Of a stretch of DNA of 64,000 nt, positions 49,051 through 58,512 are shown piece after piece (the first letter of the stretch is position 1; the number at the start of each line of letters is the position of its first letter). The translations under genes were made by a program, and so were the position numbers. The notes beneath the pieces were generated by a model. The model saw nothing but the letters and a program-made list of their open reading frames with translations, was not told the DNA's origin and did not search any database. Source of the stretch: Peribacillus simplex NBRC 15720 = DSM 1321 (GTDB lineage: Bacteria; Bacillota; Bacilli; Bacillales; DSM-1321); contig NZ_CP017704.1 in NCBI RefSeq assembly GCF_002243645.1, positions 2,932,001 to 2,996,000 on the forward strand, read 5' to 3'.

Positions 49051-49575
49051 ATGAATTATAAAGCGATGGTATCAAGTGCAATGATGGCTTTAGTGATTAC
49101 AGGTTGTTCACCTAATGATAAAGAAGATGCCAGTGAAAATCTTGGCCTGAATCGTACTAATCAGGATAATTTAGATAATCCGATGAATGTAAGCGACACT
49201 AGGCAAAATGTTAATGATGATAATAATGATAATGGCATAAACGATATGAGGGTCTCCGAGGATATCTCGAATCGAGTTGAAGACTTGAAGGAAGTAAGTA
49301 ATGCAAGTGTCATCGTGACTGAAAATAATGCCTATGTAGGGGCAGTATTAAAAGACGGCGGGGATAAGGATATCCCGAATGACCTTAAAGAAAAGGTTGC
49401 TGATGCAGTAAGGGGAGCCGATCCATCGGTAGACCAAGTTTATGTTTCGGCAAACCCGGACTTTGTTCAAAGAATGAAAGGGTATGCGAATGATATCGAG
49501 AATGGAAAACCCGTTGCAGGATTTGCTGAAGAGTTCCGTGAACTTGTAACACGCATTTTTCCAAGTCCAAGGTAA
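49051..49575 (+). CDS. YhcN/YlaJ-family spore lipoprotein
   Basis: This 174-aa protein has a lipoprotein signal ending LVITGCSPN, an Asn/Asp-rich linker (about 25-70) and the YhcN/YlaJ domain (ISNRVEDLKEVSNASVIVTENNAYVGAVL and DPSVDQVYVSANPDFVQRM). Members are in the spore inner membrane of Bacillus and affect germination or outgrowth. GGAG is 8 bp before the ATG at 49051; a GTG at 49042 overlaps it. It precedes the germinant receptor operon, with a terminator between. Confidence 0.9.
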   Translation: MNYKAMVSSAMMALVITGCSPNDKEDASENLGLNRTNQDNLDNPMNVSDTRQNVNDDNNDNGINDMRVSEDISNRVEDLKEVSNASVIVTENNAYVGAVLKDGGDKDIPNDLKEKVADAVRGADPSVDQVYVSANPDFVQRMKGYANDIENGKPVAGFAEEFRELVTRIFPSPR

Positions 49576-49602
49576 TTGGTAATTGTTAAAGAATAGAGAC
49601 GT

Positions 49603-49637
49603 AAAGACTTATCCGGTGATGCCGGATAGGTCTTTTC
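49603..49637 (+). terminator. Terminator after the YhcN-like gene
   Basis: AAAGACTTATCCGG and CCGGATAGGTCTTTT pair around a TGATG loop and end in T's. Confidence 0.85.
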
Positions 49638-49733
49638 CTATTTTAAGGATATCGGTGGATCATGACTAACTTTAAATAGGGTGGTTACAATAATCGAGTG
49701 AACTAAAAATTTTCGATAGGTAATGGGGGTGGA

Positions 49734-51245
49734 ATGGTGAGGTTGTTTAAGGGCAGGAGGGAAATGGATGCAGCATCCTTTCAGGTAAATTCGAAGGATT
49801 TTCAAGAACTCCTTAAAAAGTTTAAAGCATCTAATGATTTTCTTACCTTCCGATTCCCGGATGATGATGGCTATACCATCTCCTACTTCAATTCACTGGT
49901 TAGTGCACAACAGCTCCATGAACAAGTACTGTCTGTCATTTCGAATCAACCTAAGCAGGATCTAAAGCAATTAAAAAGCGATATTCCGATGGAAGATATG
50001 AAATTGACGACAAATATAAAAGACATTCAAAGGTTAGTATTGGCCGGATCGGTAATGATTCAATACAAGAAAGATGATGAAATGTGTTTGCTGATTCCAT
50101 GTGTTCACAGTGTGAAAAGGCAAATTTCCACACCCGAGTCGGAGTATACTGTCGTTGGGTCCAAGGAGGCCTTTGTAGAATCGCTTGATTCGAATTTGAA
50201 TCTGATCCGTAACCGGCTGCCCATTCCTGAATTGCAGTCCAAGGAATTTCGGGTCGGAAGCATCTCGCAAACGAGGTTAGCGGTACTCTACATAGATGGT
50301 ATAGTAAATCAACAGATCATTAAGACAGTCATGCAGAGAATAGAAGATATAGAATATGATACGATCGTCGATATTTCGTTTGTGAGCCAAATGATTACGG
50401 ATAATCGGAATTCGATGTTTCCGCAACTGATTGATACGGAGCGGCCTGATCATCTGGCCAGTGTGTTATCGGAAGGGAAAATAGGGATCATGCTGGATGG
50501 ATCTCCTCATGCATTAGTTGGTCCCAATACCATCATTTCATTCTTTTCGTCATTTGAAGATTATTTTCAAATATGGAATCTCGGTACATCATTCCGTTTG
50601 ATTCGGCTTTTCGCAGTACTGTTTTCCGTTTTGTCATCACCTCTGTATGTTGCCGTTTTAACGTATCATTATCAAGTGATTCCAACGGATTTGCTGCCAA
50701 TCTTAATATCATCGAGGGGCGTGATTCCTTTTCCGCCGATATTGGAAGCGATCGTGCTGGAAGGGACGATCGAATTGCTTAGGGAAGCGGCGGTCAGGCT
50801 GCCTGCTAAGGTTGGCTCTACCATCGGCATTGTTGGCGGTATAGTCATCGGTACAGCCGCTGTGGAAGCGGGATTTGTCAGTAATGTCTTGTTGATGCTT
50901 GTCGCTTTAGCTGCCTTGGCTTCATTTACGGTGCCGATTTACCAAATCAGTAATACGATTCGCCTTATCCGCTTCCCATTTCTAATTGCAGCCCAGTTAT
51001 ACGGACTGTTTGGAATAGCTTTATGCAGTGCATTCATTTTAAGTCATTTATTGAAATTGACTTCGCTAGGCAGTCCATATTTAGACCCTCTTTACCCGTT
51101 AAGAATTCATGACTTTAAAGATAGTCTGATTCGCCTCCCTTTTTCAAAGCAGAAAAAACGCCCGCAATTTCTGCGGACGGAAAATCCGCTAAGGATAAGG
51201 AAGGAGACTGAAACTCCAACCCCCTATAGCGATATTGATGAATAA
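49734..51245 (+). CDS. Spore germinant receptor A subunit (GerAA/GerKA family)
   Basis: This 503-aa protein has a hydrophilic N-terminal domain (to about 250) with the family motif ARLAVLYI-like QTRLAVLYIDGIVN, and a membrane domain of about five segments containing PLYVAVLTYHYQVIPTDLL and FPPILEAIVLEGTIELLREA. It senses germinants together with subunits B and C in the spore inner membrane. The start is uncertain: ATG 49734 follows GGGGGTGGA very closely, and ATG 49764 follows AGGAGGG with short spacing. Receptor specificity (GerA, B or K type) cannot be read. Confidence 0.93.
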   Translation: MVRLFKGRREMDAASFQVNSKDFQELLKKFKASNDFLTFRFPDDDGYTISYFNSLVSAQQLHEQVLSVISNQPKQDLKQLKSDIPMEDMKLTTNIKDIQRLVLAGSVMIQYKKDDEMCLLIPCVHSVKRQISTPESEYTVVGSKEAFVESLDSNLNLIRNRLPIPELQSKEFRVGSISQTRLAVLYIDGIVNQQIIKTVMQRIEDIEYDTIVDISFVSQMITDNRNSMFPQLIDTERPDHLASVLSEGKIGIMLDGSPHALVGPNTIISFFSSFEDYFQIWNLGTSFRLIRLFAVLFSVLSSPLYVAVLTYHYQVIPTDLLPILISSRGVIPFPPILEAIVLEGTIELLREAAVRLPAKVGSTIGIVGGIVIGTAAVEAGFVSNVLLMLVALAALASFTVPIYQISNTIRLIRFPFLIAAQLYGLFGIALCSAFILSHLLKLTSLGSPYLDPLYPLRIHDFKDSLIRLPFSKQKKRPQFLRTENPLRIRKETETPTPYSDIDE

Positions 51246-51268
51246 GGCGTAGAAAGCGGTGAGAAGGT

Positions 51269-52369
51269 ATGGAACTAAAACCAAATGAAACTAAACAAAT
51301 ATCTCCATTTTTTGTTTTTTTCCTCATGCCCGGCATGCAGATTGGAGTAGGGATATTGGGGTTTGAACGGGTCATAGCGAAAGAGGCTGGTCAAGACGCA
51401 TGGATAGCGGTCCTTATATCAGGGTTAATCATAAATGTTCTGCTTTGGATGTGTTTCAAGCTATTAGGCAGGGGCCCCAAAACTCTTGATTTGATCGCCA
51501 TCCACAAAGATTTGTTTGGCAAATGGGTAGGAAATGCTTTCAATATTTTATTCATCCTCTACTTTATAATGATCTCCATCATTCTTATCAGGACTTATTT
51601 AGAAGTCATTCAGGTTTGGATGTTCCCTGGTGTCAATGTCCTGATGTTATTAACCTTTATTCTTATTCTCGTGTATAGTTTTGTGGGTGGAGGGTTTAGG
51701 GCCATTACTGGTTTTTGTATAATCGGGCTTTTTATCGGATCGCCACTATTCCTTTTGAATTATTTCCCATTGAAGTACGCCCACTTTGAAAATTTGGGTC
51801 CCTTTCTTGATCATTCCTTTTGGGAAATCATGAAGGCCAGCAAGAAAATGACCCTGAATTACCTTGGTTTTGAATTACTCCTGATTTATTACCCATTCAT
51901 TAAAAATCGTGAAAAATCTCAAAAGTGGGCCCACTTAGGGGCGTTATTTACTATGTCGATATATTTGGTATCTATTATTGTTTCATTAGCCTACTATCAT
52001 CAAGATCAGCTGAAAGATGTAATTTGGGCCACTTTGACGTTATGGAAAATTGTAGACCTTCCATTCATTGAAAGGTTTGAATACATAGGTATTTCCGTTT
52101 GGCTGTTCATGGTGCTGCCGAATGTTTGCATAGGGGTTTGGGCAGCAAGCAGAACAGCGAAAAGAGTATTTGGATTTAGACAGAAAAGGATGGTAGTTTT
52201 CATTCTGCTTATCATCTTAATATCCTGCATTTTTTTGGATAATCGCTATAGAATCGATAAGTTTAACACGATCAGTTCGCAAATAGGTTTTTATATCATT
52301 TATTTGTATCTTCCTCTCTTATTCATATGGCAGTCGATCGTCTATAAAGTTAGGGGGCATAAATCATGA
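51269..52369 (+). CDS. Spore germinant receptor B subunit (GerAB/GerKB family permease)
   Basis: This 366-aa membrane protein has ten predicted transmembrane segments and the endospore germination permease pattern: QISPFFVFFLMPGMQIGVGIL at the N-terminus, then WIAVLISGL and the GGGFRAITGFC segment. It belongs to the APC-like superfamily and binds the germinant. GGTGAGAAGG precedes the ATG. It overlaps subunit C by 4 bp and lies 23 bp after subunit A. Confidence 0.93.
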   Translation: MELKPNETKQISPFFVFFLMPGMQIGVGILGFERVIAKEAGQDAWIAVLISGLIINVLLWMCFKLLGRGPKTLDLIAIHKDLFGKWVGNAFNILFILYFIMISIILIRTYLEVIQVWMFPGVNVLMLLTFILILVYSFVGGGFRAITGFCIIGLFIGSPLFLLNYFPLKYAHFENLGPFLDHSFWEIMKASKKMTLNYLGFELLLIYYPFIKNREKSQKWAHLGALFTMSIYLVSIIVSLAYYHQDQLKDVIWATLTLWKIVDLPFIERFEYIGISVWLFMVLPNVCIGVWAASRTAKRVFGFRQKRMVVFILLIILISCIFLDNRYRIDKFNTISSQIGFYIIYLYLPLLFIWQSIVYKVRGHKS

Positions 52370-53448
52370 AAATCATACTCCTATTGATAACATTAGCTTG
52401 TTTCTTGATGACGGCGTGCGGTGTGGAAAAGCAAATATTGGAAGATGTTTTAATTGCTGAAGTCGTAGGTTATGATGATGCCGAAGATAAGAAAGTCAAA
52501 GGTACGGTCGTTGTCAGCGTTCCTCAGCCTGGGGAGGAAGCAAATCTAGGTAAAGAAGTATATGAAGCGATCTCCCATGATATAAAGGCAGCCCGCCAGC
52601 AGGAAAATGCAAAAACACCATTCCCGATAGTCGGCGGGAGACTGACAGTCATTCTCTATGGTGCAGAATTGGCAGGTATGGGGTTAAATGATTATGTCGA
52701 TACGTATAGGCGTGACCCGATGGTGGGAAGGGATTTGTTTTTAGCGGTCGTTCATGGCAAAGCGGAGGATGTAGTTAAAATGGAGCCGAAGTTGATCAAA
52801 ACTCCAGGGGTTCAAGTGAAAGAGCTGATCGAACAGAATATTAGGACTAATTTGCCTGATGTAGATTTGCACAGGTATTTATATGCGTGTCATGGTATAG
52901 GAATCGATCCGGTCTTGCCCTTATTGGAAACGGCAGGAGATCAAATTCGGGTAAAAGGGATCGCCTTGTTTAAAAAGGATCGCTATATCGGTAAATATAT
53001 CCCATATGAGGACGGATTTTTATTTAAAGTCCTTAGTGAAAACTTTAAGCTGGGGAGTTATGAAATTAAATGGAAGGAAAATGACTTTACAGATATCAAT
53101 AACGTGGAGTCACGTGTCCATTATCATATTTCTAATGCCAATCAAGACCCCAAGGTCAGGATTGAAGTGAAATTAAAGGCGAGTCTGCTAGAGGTCCAAG
53201 GCTATGACTTGGGAAAAGCCTTGGACCTGAATAAAATAGAGGCTAGGGCGGAGCATGTCATTGGTAAAAAATTAAATGAGATGGTAATTATGTTTCAGGA
53301 GAACAATATAGATCCGATTGCACTCGGTGATCACGCAAAAAGTAAAACAAGAAATTTCGATCAAAAACATTGGGAGAAGGCATATCCCCATATTCCAATC
53401 GAGGTGGATCTGGATATTGAAATGATTCAAACGGGAATAGCTGAATAA
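52366..53448 (+). CDS. Spore germinant receptor C subunit (Ger(x)C lipoprotein)
   Basis: This 360-aa lipoprotein has a signal ending FLMTACGVEK and the three-domain Ger(x)C layout (GRLTVILYG and RDLFLAVVHGKAEDV in the first part, IKGIALFKKDRYIGKY in the middle). It sits on the outer face of the spore inner membrane and is required for receptor function. The ATG overlaps the B-subunit stop. The A-B-C order gives a complete receptor operon, expected to be under sigma-G; I did not find a convincing sigma-G promoter upstream. Confidence 0.93.
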   Translation: MKIILLLITLACFLMTACGVEKQILEDVLIAEVVGYDDAEDKKVKGTVVVSVPQPGEEANLGKEVYEAISHDIKAARQQENAKTPFPIVGGRLTVILYGAELAGMGLNDYVDTYRRDPMVGRDLFLAVVHGKAEDVVKMEPKLIKTPGVQVKELIEQNIRTNLPDVDLHRYLYACHGIGIDPVLPLLETAGDQIRVKGIALFKKDRYIGKYIPYEDGFLFKVLSENFKLGSYEIKWKENDFTDINNVESRVHYHISNANQDPKVRIEVKLKASLLEVQGYDLGKALDLNKIEARAEHVIGKKLNEMVIMFQENNIDPIALGDHAKSKTRNFDQKHWEKAYPHIPIEVDLDIEMIQTGIAE

Positions 53449-53533
53449 AAGTAGAATATTCTGAAGTTTCCCCCTTTATAATAGGGGTATTGGTGTAATG
53501 ATTATATCAATGCGGCTAAAAAGGGGGAAAGGT

Positions 53534-55213
53534 ATGGACAAAGCATGGTGGAAAGAGGCAGTTGTGTATCAAGTGTATCCAAGGAGTTTTATGGATAGTG
53601 ATGGTGATGGGATAGGGGATATAAACGGGATCTTGATGAAGCTCGATTATTTACAAGAGCTGGGAGTGAACGTGATATGGCTATCCCCCGTTTATCAATC
53701 TCCAAATGATGACAATGGGTACGATATCAGTGATTATAAATCAATCATGACTGAATTCGGGACCATGGCTGATTTCGATAGGTTGTTGAAGGCGGTTCAT
53801 GAACGTGGAATGAAGATCATGATGGACCTGGTGGTCAACCATTCTTCAGATGAACATCCGTGGTTCAAGGAATCCCGATCCTCAAAAGATAATCCGAAAC
53901 GTGATTATTATATTTGGAAAACTGGCAGGAATGGGAAAGAACCAAATAATTGGGAGTCCATTTTTAAAGGTTCAGCATGGGAATATGATGAAGGAACCGA
54001 TGAATATTATTTACATTTATTCAGCAGGAAACAACCGGATTTAAACTGGGAGAACCCTAAGCTCCGTGAAGAAATCTACAACATCATGACTTGGTGGCTG
54101 GATAAGGGTGTCGATGGCTTCCGGATGGATGTCATCAACTTCCTTTCAAAAGATCAAAGCTATTCAGATGGAGCCGTTCATCATGAAAAGCTGTATGGTG
54201 ATGGAAGCCCCTTTTTCCTGAATGGGCCACGCATACATGAGTTTTTACAGGAAATCAATCAACGGGCACTTTCTAGATATGACGTGATTACGGTTGGGGA
54301 GATGCCAGGCGTTACACCGGAGGAAGCGCAATTGTTCACAGGTAAAGATCGTGGTGAGCTACATATGGTCTTTCAATTCGAACATATGGATCTGGGGAGC
54401 GGACCGGAAGGTAAATGGAGTAACGATAAATGGAAGCTAACCGATTTAAAGCGAATACTCTCCAAATGGCAGACTGGTTTGGAGGGGGATGGCTGGAACA
54501 GTTTATACTGGAACAACCATGATCAGCCCCGGGTTGTCTCAAGGTTTGGTAATGATGGAAAGTATCGTATTGAAAGCGCAAAGATGCTTGCGGCTTGCCT
54601 TCATTTGCTTCAAGGGACACCCTATATATATCAAGGGGAAGAGCTGGGCATGACCAATGTTGCATTTGAGAGCATTGATGAATACCGGGATATCGAAACA
54701 TTGAATTCATATGACGAATTCGTCAATTCACATGGCTGGTCAAAAGAGCGGATGATGTCAGCCATTCACGCCCGCAGCAGGGATAATGCGAGGACACCGA
54801 TTCAGTGGAATGACTCCCGGAACGCAGGATTCACGAATGGGACTCCTTGGATTAAGGTTAATCCCAATTTTCCCGAGATTAATGCAGAAAAGGCCTACAA
54901 TGATCCGAATTCCATTTTTCATTTTTATAAAAAGCTTATCCAATTACGCAAGAAACATGAAATCGTCGTTTACGGCCGTTTTGAACTGCTTTGGCCAGAT
55001 GATGAACGAATATTTGCCTATACGAGATCGTTTGAAGAAGAAAAGCTGTTGGTACTATGCAACTTTAAAGAAGAGCAGGCCTCCTTTACTTTGCCTGAGG
55101 AGCTGCATGCTTATTCTGCCACAAGGCTGATCGGCAATTATGATCAGGAGGAAGAAGGAATCTCCAGCAAACCCCTGCGTCCATATGAATGCCGTGTTTA
55201 TCATTTGAAATGA
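53534..55213 (+). CDS. malL: Oligo-1,6-glucosidase (GH13 alpha-glucosidase)
   Basis: This 559-aa cytoplasmic glucosidase has the four GH13 regions: DLVVNHSS (about 98-105), GFRMDVIN with nucleophile Asp199, VGEMPG with acid/base Glu256 and NHDQPR. Val200 directly after the nucleophile is the residue known to favour alpha-1,6 bonds, as in the B. cereus enzyme. Length matches MalL. AAGGGGGAAAGG fixes the ATG at 53534; the frame extends to 53498. A TATAAT at 53477-53482 lies upstream. It stands alone, without a sugar transporter beside it, so the natural substrate (isomaltose or branched dextrins) is inferred. Confidence 0.92.
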   Translation: MDKAWWKEAVVYQVYPRSFMDSDGDGIGDINGILMKLDYLQELGVNVIWLSPVYQSPNDDNGYDISDYKSIMTEFGTMADFDRLLKAVHERGMKIMMDLVVNHSSDEHPWFKESRSSKDNPKRDYYIWKTGRNGKEPNNWESIFKGSAWEYDEGTDEYYLHLFSRKQPDLNWENPKLREEIYNIMTWWLDKGVDGFRMDVINFLSKDQSYSDGAVHHEKLYGDGSPFFLNGPRIHEFLQEINQRALSRYDVITVGEMPGVTPEEAQLFTGKDRGELHMVFQFEHMDLGSGPEGKWSNDKWKLTDLKRILSKWQTGLEGDGWNSLYWNNHDQPRVVSRFGNDGKYRIESAKMLAACLHLLQGTPYIYQGEELGMTNVAFESIDEYRDIETLNSYDEFVNSHGWSKERMMSAIHARSRDNARTPIQWNDSRNAGFTNGTPWIKVNPNFPEINAEKAYNDPNSIFHFYKKLIQLRKKHEIVVYGRFELLWPDDERIFAYTRSFEEEKLLVLCNFKEEQASFTLPEELHAYSATRLIGNYDQEEEGISSKPLRPYECRVYHLK

Positions 55214-55216
55214 AAA

Positions 55217-55258
55217 AAAGGACCTGTTCTTCTCCGATTAGAGAAGAACAGGTCCTTT
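55217..55258. terminator. Terminator between malL and the lysine permease gene
   Basis: An 18-bp perfect stem starting AAAGGACCTGTTCTTCTC with a six-base loop. The best T-run is on the minus strand, serving the lysine permease gene; the plus strand has a shorter one. Confidence 0.9.
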
Positions 55259-55263
55259 GCTTA

Positions 55264-56715
55264 TTATTTTGATTTGAGGTCACATTCCTCAAGGGGAATG
55301 ATTTTCGTTTTATGCTTAATTTTATAGCCGAACCATAGGACGAAAAATAGAATCAAGCCAATGTAGGAAACAAACATTGAATTCCAGTCGATCCCATCGC
55401 TGCTGAAAGCTTGGTACCCTTGTCCGATGATAATGATAATACAAAGGACAAGTGCGAATATAGGCCCGAATGGGAAGCCTTTTGCTCGGTATGGTAAAGC
55501 ATTCATATCAAGGCCTTGAGCTGCGTAGGCTTTGCGGAACCGATAATGGGCAATCGCAATTCCGACCCAGGTGACGAACCCCGCCATGCCTGAAGCATTC
55601 AATAACCAGATATAAACGACGCCATCCCCGAAAAACGAAGCTAAGAATGCAACGCAGCCAACTAAAGAAGTCACGATAAGTGCATTTACGGGTACTCCTC
55701 TTTTATCTAACTTGCCAAGGAATTTCGGTGCTTTCCCATCCCGTGCCAAGTCCCATAGCATACGGGTTGAAGCGTACATGCCAGAGTTACCGGCAGAGAG
55801 TACGGACGATAAAATTATCGCGTTCATGATGGATGCAGCAAATGCAAGGCCAGCACGTTCAAATACAAGCGTGAATGGACTTACGGCAACATCTTGACTC
55901 AATAAACGTGAATCCGTAAACGGAATGATCATTCCAATAACGAAAATTGCAAGAATATAGAACAAGAGGATGCGCCAGAAAACGGATCTGATCGCTTTAG
56001 GGATATTTTTTTCTGGATCTTCACTTTCACCAGCAGTCACTCCAAGCAATTCCGTTCCTTGGAATGAAAAGCCGGCAGCCATGAATACGCCTAGAATCGT
56101 GAAGAACCCTCCGTTAAAGGGACCTTCGCCCATTGTGAAATTGGAAAAACCAATTGGGTCATTCCCACCCATGATTCCGAGAATGATCAGAACACCCGTG
56201 ATCAAGAAAATGACGACTGTCACGACTTTGATCATGGCAAACCAGAATTCTGTTTCCCCGAAACCTTTAACTGACATGTAATTGATAAGAAACATAGTGA
56301 TTAACGCAATGGCACTCCAGATAAATGAAGGGCTATCCGGGAACCAGAACTTCATAATTAAGACAACGGCTGCTAATTCAGCGGCAATGGTGATTGCCCA
56401 GTTATACCAGTAGTTCCAACCAATCGCAAAACCGAAAGACGGATCGACGAATTTGGATGCATAGACCCGGAACGAACCGGCCACTGGCATGAACGCTGCC
56501 ATTTCTGCAAGACTTGTCATTAAGTAATAAACCATGATGCCGATGATCGCGTATGCCACCAAGGCACCGCCGGGACCGGCTGAATGAATGGCACCGCCAC
56601 TTGCTAAAAATAAACCTGTTCCAATCGTTCCACCTAATGAAATCATCATTAAATGACGCGCTTTCAGGCTCCTTTTAAGTTCAGTAGGGCTTGATGCTGA
56701 TTGTGAATTTGACAA
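55264..56715 (-). CDS. lysP: Lysine permease (amino acid permease, APC family)
   Basis: This 483-aa membrane protein has twelve predicted transmembrane segments with the AAT-family motif MISLGGTIGTGLFLASGGAIHSAGPGG-type stretch near residues 24-50 and AELAAVVLIMKFWFP. By itself the sequence would only say basic or general amino acid transporter, but a lysine riboswitch in its leader makes lysine the substrate. B. subtilis yvsH has the same arrangement. It starts at TTG behind AAAGGAGTG. A strong terminator follows. Confidence 0.9.
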   Translation of the reverse strand: MSNSQSASSPTELKRSLKARHLMMISLGGTIGTGLFLASGGAIHSAGPGGALVAYAIIGIMVYYLMTSLAEMAAFMPVAGSFRVYASKFVDPSFGFAIGWNYWYNWAITIAAELAAVVLIMKFWFPDSPSFIWSAIALITMFLINYMSVKGFGETEFWFAMIKVVTVVIFLITGVLIILGIMGGNDPIGFSNFTMGEGPFNGGFFTILGVFMAAGFSFQGTELLGVTAGESEDPEKNIPKAIRSVFWRILLFYILAIFVIGMIIPFTDSRLLSQDVAVSPFTLVFERAGLAFAASIMNAIILSSVLSAGNSGMYASTRMLWDLARDGKAPKFLGKLDKRGVPVNALIVTSLVGCVAFLASFFGDGVVYIWLLNASGMAGFVTWVGIAIAHYRFRKAYAAQGLDMNALPYRAKGFPFGPIFALVLCIIIIIGQGYQAFSSDGIDWNSMFVSYIGLILFFVLWFGYKIKHKTKIIPLEECDLKSK

Positions 56716-56753
56716 TTGATGTTACACTCCTTTTTATTGGAAGGGAACGAAAA

Positions 56754-57010
56754 ATAAAAAAACAGCAGTCGAAAAAGATCGACGGCTGTTTATAATAAAC
56801 CCGTTTATCCTTCCGAAGATAGCTCCCCACGCTTTTTGAAAAAACGTGACAGTGGTGTTCCTGTTCGGTAACACCGCCAGCAAGAATATACATGGAATAT
56901 ACCCTAACTTCGGCAACTTATCCTTTCAAACGGAGTCTTTAATTTTCCAGAATCTCGTCCGTTTTACTTTTATAAGCTGCAGCCTCTAACTCATCGGTAA
57001 ATGAGGAAGT
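56754..57010 (-). promoter_or_regulatory. Lysine riboswitch (L-box) with terminator
   Basis: Reading the minus strand, L-box elements appear in order: GAGTTAGAGGCTGC, GGATAAGTTGCCGAAGT, TGCTGGCGGTGTTACCGAAC, CACCACTGTCACG and GTGGGGAGCTATCTTC, whose ends close the P1 stem. A terminator with stem AACAGCCGTCGA and TCGACTGCTGTT plus seven T follows (56754-56791). Lysine binding should favour termination and switch off the permease gene. Confidence 0.88.
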
Positions 57011-57127
57011 ATTCAATTTTCTAAAATCGTTGCGCCAGCTTGTAAATGACGTCGGACGATTGTACTCATGAAATTCATGCAATCGCTAGTAGATTGCTAG
57101 TAACTGAGTAAACTTTACTATATCAAA

Positions 57128-57156
57128 ATTATAAAATAACTTCTAGGATATCGCAA
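57128..57156 (-). promoter_or_regulatory. Promoter of the L-box/lysine permease transcript
   Basis: On the minus strand TTGCGA (57156-57151) and TATAAT (57133-57128) are 17 bp apart, upstream of the riboswitch. Confidence 0.65.
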
Positions 57157-57251
57157 TGATTATTTTGTGTGGTTATTTTTTCCTAGTTATTGAATGATGG
57201 CAGTAATGAAGAATTCAAATGTCGATATACTAAAATAAAGCATCCTGATAA

Positions 57252-58214
57252 CTAGACGGTCCTCCTTTTAATTAGAGCGTATTCTAGTTTTACATGTTTG
57301 ACCACTTCAGGATTCTCAAATAAGTCCACTGCCATTTTCCCGATCCATTCCAGCGGTAAGGAAATGGTCGTGATGTCGAGCATTTCACTAAGGCTATCAT
57401 TATTGAAGCCGAGAATGGCCACATCTTCCGGTACCCTTATACCCGATTTCTTAGCGGTAAGAATGAAGCCTGCCGCCGTGTCATCGTTCGTGATGATTAT
57501 GGCTTCAGGTTTATCTGACATTGAATTCCATTCCTGAAACAATTGTTCACCGTCTTTAATGTGGTAACTGCCTTCAAACAGCCATTCTTTATTGTTTATC
57601 AGTTGATGTTTATTCATGATATCGTTAAAGGCCTTTGTACGATGAGAACTATTTCTGCTCTTTTTACGGCCAAGGCTGTATCCAATTTTCTTATATCCTT
57701 TTGCAATCACGTACTCAAGTGCACAGGAGAAAGCTGCATAATGATCAATGCTGATGGATGAGAATTCAGCCTGGGCTGTATCTTCACATAAGATGATCGG
57801 TCCGTATTTTTGATAATCCAAAAAGATTTTTATTTCCGAAATCCTTGAACAAACGATAATGCCATCGAGCTGCTTCATTTGCAGCATATTCAAAGCCTGG
57901 ATTTCTTTCTCTCTGTCATAATTGGTTTGAAAGATGACTATATGACAGCCAATTGCATTTGCCTGTTTAGTGATTCCGTTAACGATTGCCCCGTAATATG
58001 GGTGATTGTTGAAGGGGATGATGATGCCGATAAGATTAGTTTTGCCTTTTGAAAGATGAATGGCGTTGATGTTTCTCGAATAATTCAAACGATCGATGGC
58101 TTCTAAAACGCTCTTTCTTTTATCGGGGCTTACATAAGGATGATCATTCAATACACGAGACACTGTTGAGACAGATACACCAGCACATTGAGCAATTTCT
58201 TTAATATTTGTCAT
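57252..58214 (-). CDS. LacI-family transcriptional regulator
   Basis: This 320-aa regulator has the N-terminal LacI helix-turn-helix (IKEIAQCAGVSVSTVSRVLN, residues 4-23), the hinge, and a periplasmic-binding-like effector domain (IGIIIPFNNHPYYGAIVNGI, ITNDDTAAGFILTAKKSGI, GFNNDSLSE). GGTGATACC precedes the ATG. It is not next to a sugar operon; it lies upstream of, and on the same strand as, the lysine permease, with about 240 bp and a promoter between. The target and effector are unknown. Confidence 0.92.
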   Translation of the reverse strand: MTNIKEIAQCAGVSVSTVSRVLNDHPYVSPDKRKSVLEAIDRLNYSRNINAIHLSKGKTNLIGIIIPFNNHPYYGAIVNGITKQANAIGCHIVIFQTNYDREKEIQALNMLQMKQLDGIIVCSRISEIKIFLDYQKYGPIILCEDTAQAEFSSISIDHYAAFSCALEYVIAKGYKKIGYSLGRKKSRNSSHRTKAFNDIMNKHQLINNKEWLFEGSYHIKDGEQLFQEWNSMSDKPEAIIITNDDTAAGFILTAKKSGIRVPEDVAILGFNNDSLSEMLDITTISLPLEWIGKMAVDLFENPEVVKHVKLEYALIKRRTV

Positions 58215-58373
58215 GGTATCACCGTTTTTTCTTTTTTTATATTGTACAGTATGAAACCCATTTCAGGGCAAGTGAACAGAGTGAGGCTGTTGAAGAATTC
58301 TTCAAATAAGGTCTTGTTCTGGTATGGGTTTCATCCTTTAAGATTGGTTTAAATCTTAGAGGAGGAGGGGATC

Positions 58374-58466
58374 ATGATGTTCCAAACTTTAATCACCCTG
58401 TTTGTGCTTTGTGGAATCGAATTGGGATTTGCGTACTTGGCAATTTCCTTGAAACAGGAAAAATAA
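58374..58466 (+). CDS. 30-aa single-pass membrane microprotein
   Basis: The frame MMFQTLITLFVLCGIELGFA followed by YLAISLKQEK is one transmembrane helix with a charged C-terminus. A very strong GAGGAGGAGGGG lies 4-15 bp before the ATG pair (58374 and 58377). A perfect 11-bp hairpin with T-run at 58704-58745 could end its transcript. It has no family I recognise, but the ribosome binding site and composition make a real gene likely. Confidence 0.6.
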   Translation: MMFQTLITLFVLCGIELGFAYLAISLKQEK

Positions 58467-58512
58467 GTGGCAATGCATTTGAAATGCCTGATGCCCGTCA
58501 AGAATTCCGCGT

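Noticed and set aside
49660..49733. Sigma-G promoter before the germinant receptor operon
   Set aside because: Only weak partial matches (AAATA and CAATAAT with wrong spacing) were found, so no feature is listed although sigma-G control is expected.
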